A DNA stretch of 64,000 nt from Pedobacter aquae (GCF_008195825.1 NZ_CP043329.1:3348001-3412000), one strand, 5' to 3'; numbered from the stretch's first letter, positions 28,483 to 38,789 are shown. Notes: a model not told the origin generated them from the sequence alone. Translations and numbers: made by a program.

Positions 28483-29562
28483 TTAATTAGAATTTTCCTT
28501 GGCCAAAAAGCCTAAACAAGCTAACAAAAATGCACTTAAACCAATGCTCAACATCACTAATAATTTATTGGGGTAAGTGCTTTTTTCTGGTACGCTTGCT
28601 TTATCAACAATAAATTTTTGGGCAGCAGATTTCTTTAAATCTACCTCGGCATTTTCATAACGTAGTTGTAAATTGGTTAAAGCTTCTTTTTCCTTTTCGT
28701 AAACAGCTTCATAATCTAAATATTTACCACTTAGCTTGCTAAAAGTACTTACCGTTGGTTGTAAAGATTTTAAAGTAGCCCTAGCAGCCTCCAAACGTCC
28801 TTTTGCTTTAATATAGGTGGTATCTGGTAAATCTTTTCGGTAGGCATCATAAACTTTTAAACGAGCTTCTTCTGCTTTTAATTGTGTTTCTGCTTTAATA
28901 ATGGCTTCGCTTAAAACTTCAGATTGTGCTTCATAATCAAATACACCTTGTGCTCTTATGCTACTTAGTTGTGCTAAAATAGAATCAACCTGTTTTTGCT
29001 TTTTTTGGTATTGAAAATCTAAAATATCAAAAGCTTGTTTTGCTCTTGCTTGCTGCATCAATGTACGCATGCTATCTAGCGCAAAAGATATATAGTTGGC
29101 AATAGCTGCTGCCATTTTTGGGTCTTCATCTTTAACAGCAATTTTTATAGCTAAATAATCTGTACGGTTAATTTTAGTATTTGATGCTAGTTGCTCTCTT
29201 ACTTTGGTTTGCGGGTATTTCTCATCAGCTTTTATATCGTAATGAGCTCTTAAATTAAATTTTTGAATCACCTTGTCTTTCAACTCATCAGCCTGAAGCA
29301 TTTCTAAAACTTGGTCGGTTTGCTCTTCGCTTCCAAACTCCATAAAGTCTTCTAGATTACTTTCTCCTAGTACAGATTTTGATATAGAATTATTTGCTGG
29401 AGTATAAAAAACCGTGTATGCCTCGTATTTAGGTGTAATTAAAAAGCTGATGATTAAGCCTATAACCAAACCAATAAGGCTTATCATAGCAATATGCTTC
29501 CGGTTTTTGATAATGATATTGCTGATAGAGAGAAGGTTAAGCTGTGGTATTACTTTTTCCAA
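28483..29562 (-). CDS. Wzz-type polysaccharide chain-length determinant
   Basis: A 359-residue protein with two membrane helices (about residues 24-44 and 330-352) and a long periplasmic coiled-coil region, including repeated charged helices near 160-310. It has the N-terminal Wzz layout (IIIKNRKHIAMISLIGLVIG). The C-terminal PEKSTYPNKLLVMLSIGL carries the Pro-rich motif ahead of the second helix. No kinase domain is present, so it is a Wzz rather than a full Wzc. Cotranscribed with the Wzy-like gene. Confidence 0.85.
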   Translation of the reverse strand: MEKVIPQLNLLSISNIIIKNRKHIAMISLIGLVIGLIISFLITPKYEAYTVFYTPANNSISKSVLGESNLEDFMEFGSEEQTDQVLEMLQADELKDKVIQKFNLRAHYDIKADEKYPQTKVREQLASNTKINRTDYLAIKIAVKDEDPKMAAAIANYISFALDSMRTLMQQARAKQAFDILDFQYQKKQKQVDSILAQLSSIRAQGVFDYEAQSEVLSEAIIKAETQLKAEEARLKVYDAYRKDLPDTTYIKAKGRLEAARATLKSLQPTVSTFSKLSGKYLDYEAVYEKEKEALTNLQLRYENAEVDLKKSAAQKFIVDKASVPEKSTYPNKLLVMLSIGLSAFLLACLGFLAKENSN

Positions 29563-29602
29563 TTTCTTGATTTTAAGCTGTTAAATTAAAAATAATATCT
29601 GT

Positions 29603-31036
29603 TTATACCATTTTTAACATATCCTTAATTTTTTCTAGGGATAAAAGTTTAATGATAAAGCTGGTGATGATACTGCCGCTTATAAAGATGAATAAGGAGA
29701 GTAACCAATGTATGTTACTATATTTTAGAAGGTAGCCACCTAAAACTAATATTGCTACAAAGCCAAATAATTTTAAAATGATGCGAAGCGGAAAATGAGC
29801 TTCAAAATAAATATGGTAAAAAACCTGATAAGATAAACCCGCAACCACTAAAGCTATTAAAGTGCTTAAAGCTGCGCCATAAGCTAAATATTGCGGTATG
29901 AGGTAGCAGTTTAACACGATATTGATGAGTAAACCCATTCCGGAAATTATATTTAATGCTTTTAATTTATTGGCGGCTGTTAAAATGCTGCTGAAAATAT
30001 AATAAAGCACAATAAATGGGCTGTTAAACATTAGCAAACCAAAAACATCGGCCAAATGGTTACTACTTTTATCTCCATATAAAAGATGCATCATTTCTAC
30101 TTTAAAAAACCAGCAACTTAAAGAAATGATGATGGCCAAAACCATCAACAATTCAAAACTCTCTTTTACTACACCTTGGATATTTTTCCCCTCGGCAATA
30201 AATCTACTTACGGTAGGAAAAAACAAAGATGCAAACAAGACATAAATGATATTTGAGGCATCTAACAAGCGGTAAGCCGCAGCATAAATACCGGCTTCTA
30301 ATTGTCCGTTTGGGAGCATTTTTTCTAGCATGATGCTATCAATTTTATTGTAGGCTAGCACTAAAAAGGTAAAAAGTGTAAAAGGCATTAAGCTTTTTAG
30401 GATACTGAAATCTGGTTTTAATTTGCTTAAATGAATAACATGAATTCGGTTTTTATGTAAAACTAAAGCGCAACAAACAATACTCATGGCTACTGCAATT
30501 ACTTGGCTCAGGGCAAAGAATAAGAGATTGCTACTTAAAGCTATTTCATAAACCAAAAGTGGGATAAATAATAAAATCAGCAAGAGCTTATCTAAAACAG
30601 AAAAAACGGTTTCTGCCTTGTACAGCTCGGCACCTTTTAAATAAGACCTTAAAAAGTTTAAGAAAGACCATAGTACATGGTACAAACTCAGCCAAAATAA
30701 AAGCACAAAATAACTGCTATCATAACCGCTAGATAGGGCACTTAAAAAGGTAATGATGATGTAAATGGCAGATAGTATCAGCTTTAAGCTAAAAAGTTTT
30801 ACGTTTTCTTTTGCGGCAACTTTTTGTGCTACAGAGCGTAACAGGTAGTTATTAATGCCAGGATCTGTAACAATGCTTAAAACAAAACTGAAATTAAAAA
30901 GACTATAATACAAGCCATAAGCTTCAAAACCGGCAGCTAATTGTACACCACGTTCTACTCCAAAAATCCAGACTAATTTTATGGAAACATTTACAAGAAT
31001 TAATATAATTACCCAGCCAGCTAACTTTTTATGCAT
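29603..31036 (-). CDS. Wzx-type polysaccharide flippase (MOP superfamily)
   Basis: A membrane protein of 477 residues when started at the ATG at 31036 (MHKKLAGWVIILI); the open frame extends 12 codons further to 31072, but the nearer Met starts directly at the first helix. It has about 12-14 helices. It would move lipid-linked glycan units across the inner membrane. It lies 41 bp upstream of the Wzz gene and is divergent from a glycosyltransferase, together forming an exopolysaccharide locus. Confidence 0.85.
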   Translation of the reverse strand: MHKKLAGWVIILILVNVSIKLVWIFGVERGVQLAAGFEAYGLYYSLFNFSFVLSIVTDPGINNYLLRSVAQKVAAKENVKLFSLKLILSAIYIIITFLSALSSGYDSSYFVLLFWLSLYHVLWSFLNFLRSYLKGAELYKAETVFSVLDKLLLILLFIPLLVYEIALSSNLLFFALSQVIAVAMSIVCCALVLHKNRIHVIHLSKLKPDFSILKSLMPFTLFTFLVLAYNKIDSIMLEKMLPNGQLEAGIYAAAYRLLDASNIIYVLFASLFFPTVSRFIAEGKNIQGVVKESFELLMVLAIIISLSCWFFKVEMMHLLYGDKSSNHLADVFGLLMFNSPFIVLYYIFSSILTAANKLKALNIISGMGLLINIVLNCYLIPQYLAYGAALSTLIALVVAGLSYQVFYHIYFEAHFPLRIILKLFGFVAILVLGGYLLKYSNIHWLLSLFIFISGSIITSFIIKLLSLEKIKDMLKMV

Positions 31037-31132
31037 AACAGTTGAAAGATGAAAATAAACTAATAAATGCAAAGCCGCAATTTTATTATGAAGCAGGTTT
31101 ATTTATCTTAGCCCTTAACCTTAATTTATATT

Positions 31133-32233
31133 TTGCGAATAGCCGTTAACACCCGTTTTTTACAAAAAGATAATCTGGAAGGTATAGGAAGATTTTCTTT
31201 TGAAACTTTAAAAAGGATGGTCCTCAAGCATCCAGAGGTAGAGTTTATCTTTTTGTTTGATAGAAAATTTGATGCTTCATTTATTTTTGCGCCAAATGTA
31301 AAGGCATATGTAGTTTATCCACAAGCAAGGCATCCTTTTTTGTATTATATCTGGTTTCAGTACAGTTTAAAAAGAAAATTAAAAGCGCTTAAAGCGGATG
31401 TTTTCCTATCTCCTGATGGCTTTTTAACTTTAAATATTGATGTTAAAAAAATAGCGGTTATACATGATTTGGCTTTTGAGCATTATCCTGAAGCTATAGA
31501 TTGGCTTTCTTCTGTTTATTACCGATACTTTTTTCCAAAATTTGCCCACCAGGCTGATGCCATTGTTACCGTATCGCATTTTAGCAAGGCAGATATCGTC
31601 CAAAAATATCAAATACCAGAAAGTAAAATAGCTGTTGTTTACAATGGTGTATCTGATGTTTTTAAACCTTTAGCTCAGCAAGAAAAGCAGCAGCAAAAAT
31701 TTGATAAACCTTATTTTATTCATACCGGAGCCATACATCCACGTAAAAATATACTTTGCTTATTACAAGCTTTTGAAGCTTTTAAAACAAAAAATCAATT
31801 ACCACATATATTGGTGCTTACCGGAAGGAAGGCTTGGAAAAATCAAGAGCTGGAAAATTATTACCAGCAAATGCAGCATAAAGCCGATGTTATTTTTACC
31901 GGTAAATTACCTGATGAAGAATTGGCAAGTTTAGTAGCACAGGCAACTGCTGCTGTCTACCCTTCTTATTTTGAGGGTTTTGGCTTGCCTGTAATAGAAG
32001 CTTTTGCATGCGGTACGTCAGTTATCACCAGTAAAGACACAGCTATGGAAGAAATTTCTGGCGGCTTGGCACATTTAATTAATCCGTTTAACGTTTTTGA
32101 CTTAGAAAATGCTTTGCTTAAATTAGCAAATATGCAAGCAGATAAAGAGCAGCAACTTAAAAGAATAGCTTTTTCGCAAAGGTACACTTGGGACATTGCT
32201 GCTGATAAATTGTGGGATATTATACAAAAATAA
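31133..32233 (+). CDS. Family 4-type GT-B glycosyltransferase
   Basis: A 366-residue retaining glycosyltransferase. It begins at TTG with [10 protein letters not shown], the typical start of this family, so the TTG is probably real. The donor-binding half contains [12 protein letters not shown] near residue 200 and the EX7E motif [14 protein letters not shown] near 282. It lies in the polysaccharide cluster between the divergent wzx and rnhB. Sugar specificity is not visible. Confidence 0.88.
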   Translation: MRIAVNTRFLQKDNLEGIGRFSFETLKRMVLKHPEVEFIFLFDRKFDASFIFAPNVKAYVVYPQARHPFLYYIWFQYSLKRKLKALKADVFLSPDGFLTLNIDVKKIAVIHDLAFEHYPEAIDWLSSVYYRYFFPKFAHQADAIVTVSHFSKADIVQKYQIPESKIAVVYNGVSDVFKPLAQQEKQQQKFDKPYFIHTGAIHPRKNILCLLQAFEAFKTKNQLPHILVLTGRKAWKNQELENYYQQMQHKADVIFTGKLPDEELASLVAQATAAVYPSYFEGFGLPVIEAFACGTSVITSKDTAMEEISGGLAHLINPFNVFDLENALLKLANMQADKEQQLKRIAFSQRYTWDIAADKLWDIIQK

Positions 32234-32237
32234 GCTA

Positions 32238-32870
32238 ATGCTACTACCATTTTACCAACAAGAGCTTTTAGAAGCCGGCTGTGATGAAGCTGGTAGAGGT
32301 TGTTTGGCAGGACCAGTTTTTGCAGCGGCTGTTATATTACCTCCCGATTTTCATCATCCTTTACTTAATGATTCTAAACAGCTTGCAGAGAAAGAGCGTA
32401 ATAAACTGCGTAAAGAGATTGAAGAAATGGCCATTGCTTTTGCTGTGGCAGCCGTAGACCATCAAGAAATTGATAAAATAAATATCCTAAATGCTTCTTT
32501 TTTGGCTATGCACAGGGCTTTAGACCAGTTAAAGCAACAGCCAGATTTTATCATTATAGATGGTAATAGGTTTAAGCCTTATCAAAATACCAAACACCAA
32601 TGCATCGTAAAAGGCGATGGTAAATATTTCTCTATAGCTGCGGCTTCTATTTTAGCTAAAACTTATAGAGATGAATATATGGAAAATCTGCACCAGCAGT
32701 TTCCACATTACGATTGGAAACAGAATAAAGGTTACCCAACAGTAAAACACCGCGAGGCTGTATTTAGTTATGGTTTAAGCCCCTATCATAGGAAGACTTT
32801 TAGAATAACCAATCCGCAACTTTCTATCTTCAATAGCCTACCTTATGAAAGTACTACTACTCACCAATAG
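32238..32870 (+). CDS. rnhB: Ribonuclease HII
   Basis: A 210-residue enzyme that nicks RNA in RNA-DNA hybrids and removes single ribonucleotides. The first catalytic acids are in [32 protein letters not shown] and IIIDGNRF with the later Asp region ([15 protein letters not shown]) match the family. The open frame begins at 32196, but the ATG at 32238 is 4 bp after the glycosyltransferase stop and gives the normal length. Its 3' end overlaps the next glycosyltransferase by 26 bp. Confidence 0.95.
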   Translation: MLLPFYQQELLEAGCDEAGRGCLAGPVFAAAVILPPDFHHPLLNDSKQLAEKERNKLRKEIEEMAIAFAVAAVDHQEIDKINILNASFLAMHRALDQLKQQPDFIIIDGNRFKPYQNTKHQCIVKGDGKYFSIAAASILAKTYRDEYMENLHQQFPHYDWKQNKGYPTVKHREAVFSYGLSPYHRKTFRITNPQLSIFNSLPYESTTTHQ

Positions 32871-34053
32871 AGTCCCATTTCCGCCTAATGGTGGTTATCC
32901 TATTGTGATTTACAATACGATTAGGGAGCTTACTGAGCTAGGTTGCGAGGTCACACTTTTCTCTTTAAATACTACCAAACATTTTGTAAAAACTAAGGAA
33001 ATTAAAGACCCTGTTTTTAAGAAGATAAAATTTATACAGTATAAAATTGATAATAGGGTTAAGGTAAAAGATGCATTTCTAAACTTATTTACAGGACAGT
33101 CTTATAATCTCAGTAGGTTTTATGATAAAAACTGTGCTAGTAAACTTGCACATCTGCTAAGAACGCAAGAGTTTGACATTATACAATTTGAAGGCTTGCA
33201 AGTAGTACCTTATTTAGACATCATAAAAGAGGTAAGTAAAGGAAAGCTTATTTACAGGGCACATAATATCGAACATCAAATATGGAAGCGCTTAACCTTA
33301 CAAGAAAATTTCTTCTTGCGTAAGATGTATTTTGGACTGTTAAGTAAGCGTTTACAAAAATTCGAGTTTAAGATTTTAAATAGTTTCGATACTATTTTAG
33401 CTATCAGTTCTGTTGATGAACATTTTTTCAAAAGTGTAGGCTGCCAAAGGCCGGTTTATACTTTCCCGGTAGCTCTAAATTTAGAAAATTATGAGGTTCA
33501 GCAGCAGCTGTCTCCACATAAAAGCATAGGCTATATTGGTTCTATGGATTGGAGACCAAATCTCGAAGGTATAGATTGGTTTTTAGAAAAAGTATGGCCT
33601 TCTATTAAACAGCTTGATGCGGGTATTACTTTCCATTTGGCAGGTAAAAATATGCCTAAATATTTAGAGGTTTTAAATAGCCAATCTTTCATTTTAGAAG
33701 GCGAGGTAGAAGATGCTACAGCTTTTATGGCAAGGCAGCATGTGCTTATTGTTCCCTTACTTTCTGGTAGTGGTATGCGGGTAAAAATTATAGAAGCCAT
33801 GGCCTTAGGAAAATGTGTTATTGCTACTTCTATTGCCGCAGAAGGTATCAACTATCAGCATGATTTGAATATTTTAATCGCCGATAAGGCCGATGATTTT
33901 TACAAACAAATTCTTCGTTGTTTTACTGATAAAACTTTAATCAGCCGGATAGGAAAGGAAGCTAAAAAGCTGGTAGCCAAGCATCACGACAATAAAACGA
34001 TGAGTAAAGATTTACTAAATGTTTATCAAACAATTTGTGACAAAAAGCCTTGA
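32845..34053 (+). CDS. GT-B glycosyltransferase
   Basis: A 402-residue glycosyltransferase. The N-terminus [20 protein letters not shown] is the acceptor-domain glycine loop. The C-terminal donor domain shows [20 protein letters not shown] near residue 228 and [20 protein letters not shown] near 310, where Glu binds the nucleotide sugar. Similar to enzymes that add sugars in exopolysaccharide loci. It overlaps rnhB by 26 bp, so the three genes 31133-34053 are probably one transcript. Confidence 0.87.
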   Translation: MKVLLLTNRVPFPPNGGYPIVIYNTIRELTELGCEVTLFSLNTTKHFVKTKEIKDPVFKKIKFIQYKIDNRVKVKDAFLNLFTGQSYNLSRFYDKNCASKLAHLLRTQEFDIIQFEGLQVVPYLDIIKEVSKGKLIYRAHNIEHQIWKRLTLQENFFLRKMYFGLLSKRLQKFEFKILNSFDTILAISSVDEHFFKSVGCQRPVYTFPVALNLENYEVQQQLSPHKSIGYIGSMDWRPNLEGIDWFLEKVWPSIKQLDAGITFHLAGKNMPKYLEVLNSQSFILEGEVEDATAFMARQHVLIVPLLSGSGMRVKIIEAMALGKCVIATSIAAEGINYQHDLNILIADKADDFYKQILRCFTDKTLISRIGKEAKKLVAKHHDNKTMSKDLLNVYQTICDKKP

Positions 34054-34094
34054 TGTTTTTTGTTAATTTCGCATCAATATAACCCATAAAATTC

Positions 34095-35177
34095 ATGAAA
34101 AATACAGCTTTAACCGATAAGCATATTGCTCTAGGCGCCAAAATGGTTCCTTTTGCAGGATATAACATGCCAGTACAATACGCTGGAATTAATGTAGAGC
34201 ATGAAACGGTACGAAATGCTGTTGGTGTTTTTGATGTTAGCCATATGGGCGAGTTTATCCTAAAAGGCGATGGCGCTTTAGCTTTAATACAACAAGTGAG
34301 CGCTAACGATGCCACTAAACTTTTTGATGGCAAAGTACAATACTCGTACTTGCCTAATAAAGAAGGCGGTATCGTTGATGATTTACTGGTTTACCGTATA
34401 AATGAAAAAACATATATGTTGGTGGTAAATGCTTCTAACATAGAGAAAGATTGGGATTGGATACAAAGCTTCAATACCCAAGGTGTTGATATGAAAAACA
34501 TATCAGACCGTACTTCATTACTAGCGGTACAGGGCCCTTTAGCTGCCCAAGCGCTACAAAGTTTAACTAGCGTAGATTTAGCAGCCATGGAGTACTACAC
34601 TTTTACAAAAGGTGTTTTTGCTGGGGTAGAAAATGTTTTGATTTCTGCTACCGGATATACTGGTGCTGGTGGTTTTGAAATTTATTTTGATCATCAACAT
34701 TCTGAAAAAATTTGGGATGCTGTTTTTGAAGCAGGTGCTGCTTATGGTATCAAACCTATTGGTTTAGGCGCTAGAGATACTTTAAGACTAGAAATGGGTT
34801 TCTGTTTATATGGTAATGATATCAACGACCAAACATCGCCATTAGAAGCTGGCTTAGGTTGGGTTACCAGTTTTAATAAATCTTTTACCAATTCAGAAGC
34901 CTTAGCTTTACAAAAACAAAATGGTGTGGCTAATAAATTAGTTAGCTTTGAAATGGTAGAGCGTGGTATTCCTCGTCATGATTATGAAATCTGCGATGCT
35001 AATGGAAACACCATAGGAAAAGTAACATCAGGTACACAATCTCCTTCTTTACAAAAAGCTATAGGTTTAGGCTATGTAGATAAAGCTTTTAGTAAAATAG
35101 ATACCGATATTTTTATCAAAATAAGAGATAACAAGATTAAGGCTAAAGTTGTAAAACTTCCTTTCTTCAAGAAATAA
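34095..35177 (+). CDS. gcvT: Aminomethyltransferase (glycine cleavage T protein)
   Basis: A 360-residue tetrahydrofolate-dependent enzyme of the glycine cleavage system; it transfers the methylene group from the H protein to THF with release of ammonia. Motifs: [59 protein letters not shown] and [16 protein letters not shown]. Normal length. Other glycine cleavage genes are not in the window. It is followed by a frameshifted comB gene. Confidence 0.95.
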   Translation: MKNTALTDKHIALGAKMVPFAGYNMPVQYAGINVEHETVRNAVGVFDVSHMGEFILKGDGALALIQQVSANDATKLFDGKVQYSYLPNKEGGIVDDLLVYRINEKTYMLVVNASNIEKDWDWIQSFNTQGVDMKNISDRTSLLAVQGPLAAQALQSLTSVDLAAMEYYTFTKGVFAGVENVLISATGYTGAGGFEIYFDHQHSEKIWDAVFEAGAAYGIKPIGLGARDTLRLEMGFCLYGNDINDQTSPLEAGLGWVTSFNKSFTNSEALALQKQNGVANKLVSFEMVERGIPRHDYEICDANGNTIGKVTSGTQSPSLQKAIGLGYVDKAFSKIDTDIFIKIRDNKIKAKVVKLPFFKK

Positions 35178-35207
35178 ACCATTCTAATAAAAGATTATAC
35201 GCAACAT

Positions 35208-35929
35208 ATGCAGCAGCAAAGAAAGATAGAAGTTTGTCTTACTCCGGCCTTACTTCCACTTTATAATATTGAGAATTCTATCGTTATTGTTATTGATATT
35301 TTAGAGCAACATCTTCCATTTGTTATGGGATAGATAATGGTGCCGAAGCTATTATACCTGTAGCTACCGTAGAAGAATGTATTGCCTTAAAGGATGATAT
35401 TTGCCTTCTGGCAGCAGAACGTGATGGCAAAGTGGTAGAAGGTTTTGATTTTGGTAATTCGCCTTTTGCTTACACCACAGAAAAAGTTAAAGGTAAAACC
35501 ATTGTCTTAACCACCACCAATGGTACACATGCCATAGATGAGTCTAAAAGAACAGCTTATCAGGTTATTATAGGTTCTTTTTTAAATGTTGATGCTGTTT
35601 GCGATTATCTGAAAACACAAGATAAAGACGTTTTTTTACTTTGTGCCGGATGGAAAAATAAGTTCAACTTAGAAGATACGCTATTTGCTGGAGCAGTGGT
35701 GAGCAGATTAAAAGATGAAAATTATTTTCAGGATGATTCTAGTACTGCGGCAGAAGACTTGTACCAATTAGCCAAGCATGATTTAGGAGCTTATACCGCT
35801 AAAACTTCTCATAGCGAAAGATTGAAGCTTTTGGGTATAGAAGAAGATATTAAGTTTTGCCTTCAAGAAAATATTACCCAGACTATTCCGGTTTTAAAAG
35901 GTAATAAGTTAGTGAAGATGGTTTTTTAA
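35208..35929 (+). pseudogene. comB: comB-like 2-phosphosulfolactate phosphatase, frameshifted
   Basis: An intact comB would run 35208-35929. The first frame starts at ATG 35208 and reaches a stop after about 42 codons. The second frame resumes with IDNGAEAIIPVATVEE and continues through KTIVLTTTNGTHAIDESKR, LCAGWKNKFNLEDTLFAG and TSHSERLKLLG, all family motifs. Adding one T to the four-T run at 35299-35302 restores DIFRATSSICYGIDNG, exactly the conserved phosphatase segment. So a single-base deletion, real or from sequencing, splits the gene. The enzyme dephosphorylates 2-phospho-3-sulfolactate; its role in Bacteroidota is not established, with sulfonate metabolism one possibility. Confidence 0.85.
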
Positions 35930-35940
35930 TTTAAAAGTAG

Positions 35941-36520
35941 AAAGTTAAAAGTATTAAAGTACAGAGTACAAAGTATAAAGATGCCTAAAAAGCGATGATT
36001 AGGAACTTCCAATAATATTAAATCAAACTTTTCCGAAGGACTAAAGACAATCTATGAAGATTTGGAGGTGAAGTCTAATAAATCTTTTGCAAAAAACTTT
36101 TCTTAAGCAGTATCGGGAAACAATCTTACGGGTATTGTAGAAACCTTCATAAGCCATAACCATAACCATTCACATCACTTAGGGTCGTGTATAAAGATTT
36201 ATTTAGACGAAACGACAAATATTCATCAGCCTTGCCTGCCTGCCGGTAGGCAGGATTTATTCATTTTTTATTTATGGTTTTTCTTAGGCATTCATGAACT
36301 CGTTCCTCGTTTTTTGTTTACTTTTTTATCAAGAAAAAAGTAAATAGGGTTGGCCGCCTATGAGGCAGGAAAGACTTGTGTGATACGGTCAATTCGTCAA
36401 GCTATTTTTAAAAATAATATTCATCCGCCTCTATCGCCGGCGGGGCTCGTTCCTTTTGAGGGACCAAAAGGAACCAAAATGAAGCTTTAGCGAATTCATG
36501 AATACCTTTAAAAATCAATA
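35941..36520. repeat. Degenerate repeat unit A (of three)
   Basis: First of three related non-coding units filling 35930-37690. Shared landmarks, in order: AATAAATCTTTTGCAAAA, a CGACAAATATTCAT segment, the near-palindrome CCTGCCTGCCGGTAGGCAGG at 36235-36254, a GAACTCGTTCCTCG segment, GGCCGCCTATGAGG, and ACCAAAAGGAACCAAAATGA. Translations of the units contain many stops, so they are relics. Between A and B (36521-36790) is more low-complexity sequence with no supportable gene. Confidence 0.7.
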
Positions 36521-36789
36521 AAAAATAATGAATAAAGTCCTGAACAATCCCCGCTGGAGCCTTTGCCGCACAAAGCTCTCCCACACTCAAAAACAGTGAG
36601 TGCTTATTTTTGCTCGGATGTGGTTTTTCAATGTTAGTATAAACTCGAACGCAAAACCGCATTCGCTATAGGCTTGGTTGTGCAAGATTTTTTAATTTCT
36701 GCTGCTGTTTTTTCGTCTTCCCAGCTCTGGGGGATTGCTCATGCACTTCGGTTTAGGCTGTTTTCTTATGAATGGTTGTTCCTTTCTAT

Positions 36790-37276
36790 CGGTAGAAAGT
36801 ACAGAGTATAAAGACTCCAAAGAGCAAATATTTAGGTGCTACCTCTAAAAACCAAACAATACTTTTCCGAAGAACGAAAGATGGCCTATGAATATTTGGA
36901 AGTGTAGGCAAATAAATCTTTTGCAAAAACTTTCATGAAGCAGTATCGGGAAACAATCCGACGGGTGTTGTAGAAGCTATCATTTAGCAAAACCATTCAC
37001 ACCACTCAGGATTGTGGATGAAGATTTATTTAGGCGAAACGACAAATATTCATGAGCCTTGCCTGCCTGCCGGTAGGTAGGAATTTTTGGGCACTTTTTT
37101 TTCAAGAAAAAAGTGCCTAGGGCAGGCCGCCTATGAGGCCGGAAAGCCTTGTGCTATACAACCAATTAGTTTATAATATCTTTAATCATAATAATCATTC
37201 TCCTCTATCGCTGGAAAGGTTCGTTCCTTTTGCGAAACCAAAAGGAACCAAAATGAAGCTTTAGCGAATTCTAGAA
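36790..37276. repeat. Degenerate repeat unit B (of three)
   Basis: Second copy of the unit in the same orientation. Its palindrome at 37062-37081 carries one substitution. It lacks the GAACTCGTTCCTCG segment, so it carries an internal deletion relative to A and C, but keeps the flanking landmarks. Confidence 0.7.
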
Positions 37277-37690
37277 AGTAAAAAGACCTAAAAAAGAGGC
37301 TATTTAGGAAGTTCCTTTGAAAATTATATATGCCTTACCAAAGAACGGTCTATGAAGATTTGGAAGTGTAGATAAATAAATCTTTTGCAAAAACTTTCAT
37401 AGAGCACTATCGGAAAACAATCCGATGGGTGTTGTAGAAACTTTCATAAAGCACAATCCTTCACACCACTCAGGATTGTGGCTAAAGATTTATTTAGACG
37501 GAACGACAAATATTCATCAGCCTTGCCTGCCTGCCGGTAGGCAGGATTTATTCATTTTTTGGTTATGGTTTTTCTTAGGCATTCATGAACTCGTTCCTCG
37601 TTTTTGGGGACTTTTTTTTCAAGAAAAATTGCCTAGGGCTGGCCGCCTATGAGGCCGGAAAGCCTTGTGTGTAAAGGCCAATACTGAAAA
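37277..37690. repeat. Degenerate repeat unit C (of three)
   Basis: Third copy, same orientation, palindrome at 37526-37545. It keeps a short open stretch that reads into the palindrome as CLPAGRQ, a peptide that appears only because the palindrome is translated. The end is GGCCGCCTATGAGGCCGGAAAGCC, shared with unit B. Confidence 0.7.
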
Positions 37691-37787
37691 AAATCAATAC
37701 CCAGCTAAGGTTTTAACCCCTTTTCCACAATGTCTATTTAATATTTCTTAGTCAGTAAGAAATATACTCAAAAACCTTTGAACAGCT

Positions 37788-38264
37788 TTACTTCAGCGTA
37801 ATCTGCCTTTTAATACTTTCCTCTAAAGAGATAAAAGTCTCCGTACGTTGAATGCCTGGTACAGCCTGTACTTGGTCATTTAAAACATGGCGAAGATGCG
37901 TAGTATCTCTACAAATAATTTTGGCAAACATAGAATAAGCTCCAGTACAGTAGTGTAACTCTACAATTTCTTTTACTTGTTTTAGTTTTTCAACAGCATC
38001 GTGGTAAATAGAACCTTTCTCTAGGTAAATACCTAAGAAGGCACAAATATCATAACCAACTTTCTGTGCATCTACTATTAAGTTAGAACCTTTGATGATA
38101 CCCATATCTTGCATCTTCTTCATTCTCACGTGGATAGTACCACCAGAAACGATTAATTCTTTGGCTATTTCAGTATATGCAGTAGTTGCATCATTCATCA
38201 GGATAGACAAAATTTCAATATCCAGATTATCAATTTCTAAATTTTGGCGGGATTTATCAATCAT
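37788..38264 (-). CDS. Lrp/AsnC-family transcriptional regulator
   Basis: A 158-residue regulator. The N-terminal helix-turn-helix (about 15-62) includes DNATTAYTEIAKELIVSGGT and HVRMKKMQDMGIIKG. The C-terminal RAM (ligand-binding) domain runs from about 70 to 150, with YCTGAYSMFAKIICRDT. Lrp-type regulators respond to amino acids and form octamers. It diverges from the tRNA-like gene at 38428. Confidence 0.92.
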   Translation of the reverse strand: MIDKSRQNLEIDNLDIEILSILMNDATTAYTEIAKELIVSGGTIHVRMKKMQDMGIIKGSNLIVDAQKVGYDICAFLGIYLEKGSIYHDAVEKLKQVKEIVELHYCTGAYSMFAKIICRDTTHLRHVLNDQVQAVPGIQRTETFISLEESIKRQITLK

Positions 38265-38337
38265 GTTTTTGCTATTTTTTAATCGTAAACAATATTAAAT
38301 AAAAAATTGCTAAAAATTAAAATATATTGTTGAAATA

Positions 38338-38369
38338 TTTGTAAAATATAAGTTTTGCTATTACATTTG
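38338..38369 (+). promoter_or_regulatory. Bacteroidota-type promoter for the tRNA-like gene
   Basis: TTTG at 38338-38341 and TACATTTG at 38362-38369 with 20 bp between match the TTTG / TAnnTTTG promoter of Bacteroidota primary sigma factors. Transcription would begin just downstream and run into the tRNA-like gene about 60 bp away. Confidence 0.6.
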
Positions 38370-38427
38370 TATTGTTCAATCAACAGAAAGAAGGCGATCT
38401 TCTTCAGAAATTGAAAAATAAATATAC

Positions 38428-38539
38428 TGTAGGGTGGTGAAATTGGCAGACACACCTCCTTGTCTCGGTGGCGAAGGTTTGGGAAATAGCAGCAATGTGA
38501 AATAACTACTTCGTGTAGGTTCGACTCCTACCCCTACAG
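38428..38539 (+). tRNA. Unusual tRNA-like gene with 42-nt variable arm and apparent GTC anticodon
   Basis: A cloverleaf can be drawn by hand. Acceptor TGTAGGG (38428-38434) pairs perfectly with CCCTACA (38532-38538), discriminator G. The D arm is GTG / CAC with a Leu-like loop AAATTGGCAGA. The anticodon arm is CCTCC / GGTGG (one T-T mismatch) with loop TTGTCTC, which places GTC at the anticodon. The variable arm runs from CGAAG (38472-38476) to CTTCG (38509-38513) with a 32-nt loop. The T arm GTAGG / CCTAC has loop TTCGACT. Long variable arms belong to Leu, Ser or Tyr tRNAs, not Asp, so identity is uncertain. CCA is not encoded. Confidence 0.65.
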
Positions 38540-38551
38540 CCCTTTCGTTTA

Positions 38552-38622
38552 ATTTAGGTTTATAATTGGTTAGTTTAAGCTCAGTTCTCCCCGTTCTGAG
38601 CTTAACTGTTTTATAGGGGTTT
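38552..38622. repeat. Left copy of 71-bp perfect direct repeat (candidate attL)
   Basis: Identical over 71 bp to 50809-50879. It starts 13 bp after the tRNA-like gene's discriminator base and contains a hairpin, TTAAGCTCAG / CTGAGCTTAA with an 11-nt loop (38575-38605), followed by TTTTATAGGGG. An integrase gene follows 168 bp later. The hairpin may also be the tRNA terminator, making that terminator the integration target. Confidence 0.75.
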
Positions 38623-38710
38623 GGTTACGTATTAAAACAAGCTTTTTTTATATTCCTAAATACTTCTAAATTCATAAAGATAATAGGCTTTTAAAGCTGT
38701 TTTAAAGCAC

Positions 38711-38736
38711 ATCATACTCCTAATCATACTACCAAA
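38711..38736. repeat. Candidate integrase arm-type sites
   Basis: Two adjacent copies of ATCATAC followed by a C/A-rich tail: ATCATACTCC then AATCATACTACCAA. An almost identical double site lies upstream of the truncated second integrase at 52378-52403, and a single copy (CCATACTACCAA) lies just inside the right repeat at 50740-50751. Repeated sites at both ends fit arm-type binding by a tyrosine recombinase. Confidence 0.45.
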
Positions 38737-38789
38737 TTTTTAGTAATTCTACTGCAAAAACTTCATAAACCTTCTAAAAACAAACGAAA

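Noticed and set aside
36408-36662. An 84-codon minus-strand frame in the repeat region
   Set aside because: It crosses repeat unit A and the spacer, encodes no recognisable fold, and contains motifs shared with the non-coding repeats.
37425-37652. A 75-codon frame in repeat unit C
   Set aside because: The peptide CLPAGRQ comes from translating the palindrome; the corresponding frames in units A and B are broken by stops.
38428-38539. tmRNA or a tRNA with intron
   Set aside because: Length is too short for tmRNA, and the extra sequence lies in the variable arm, not in the anticodon loop where tRNA introns occur.
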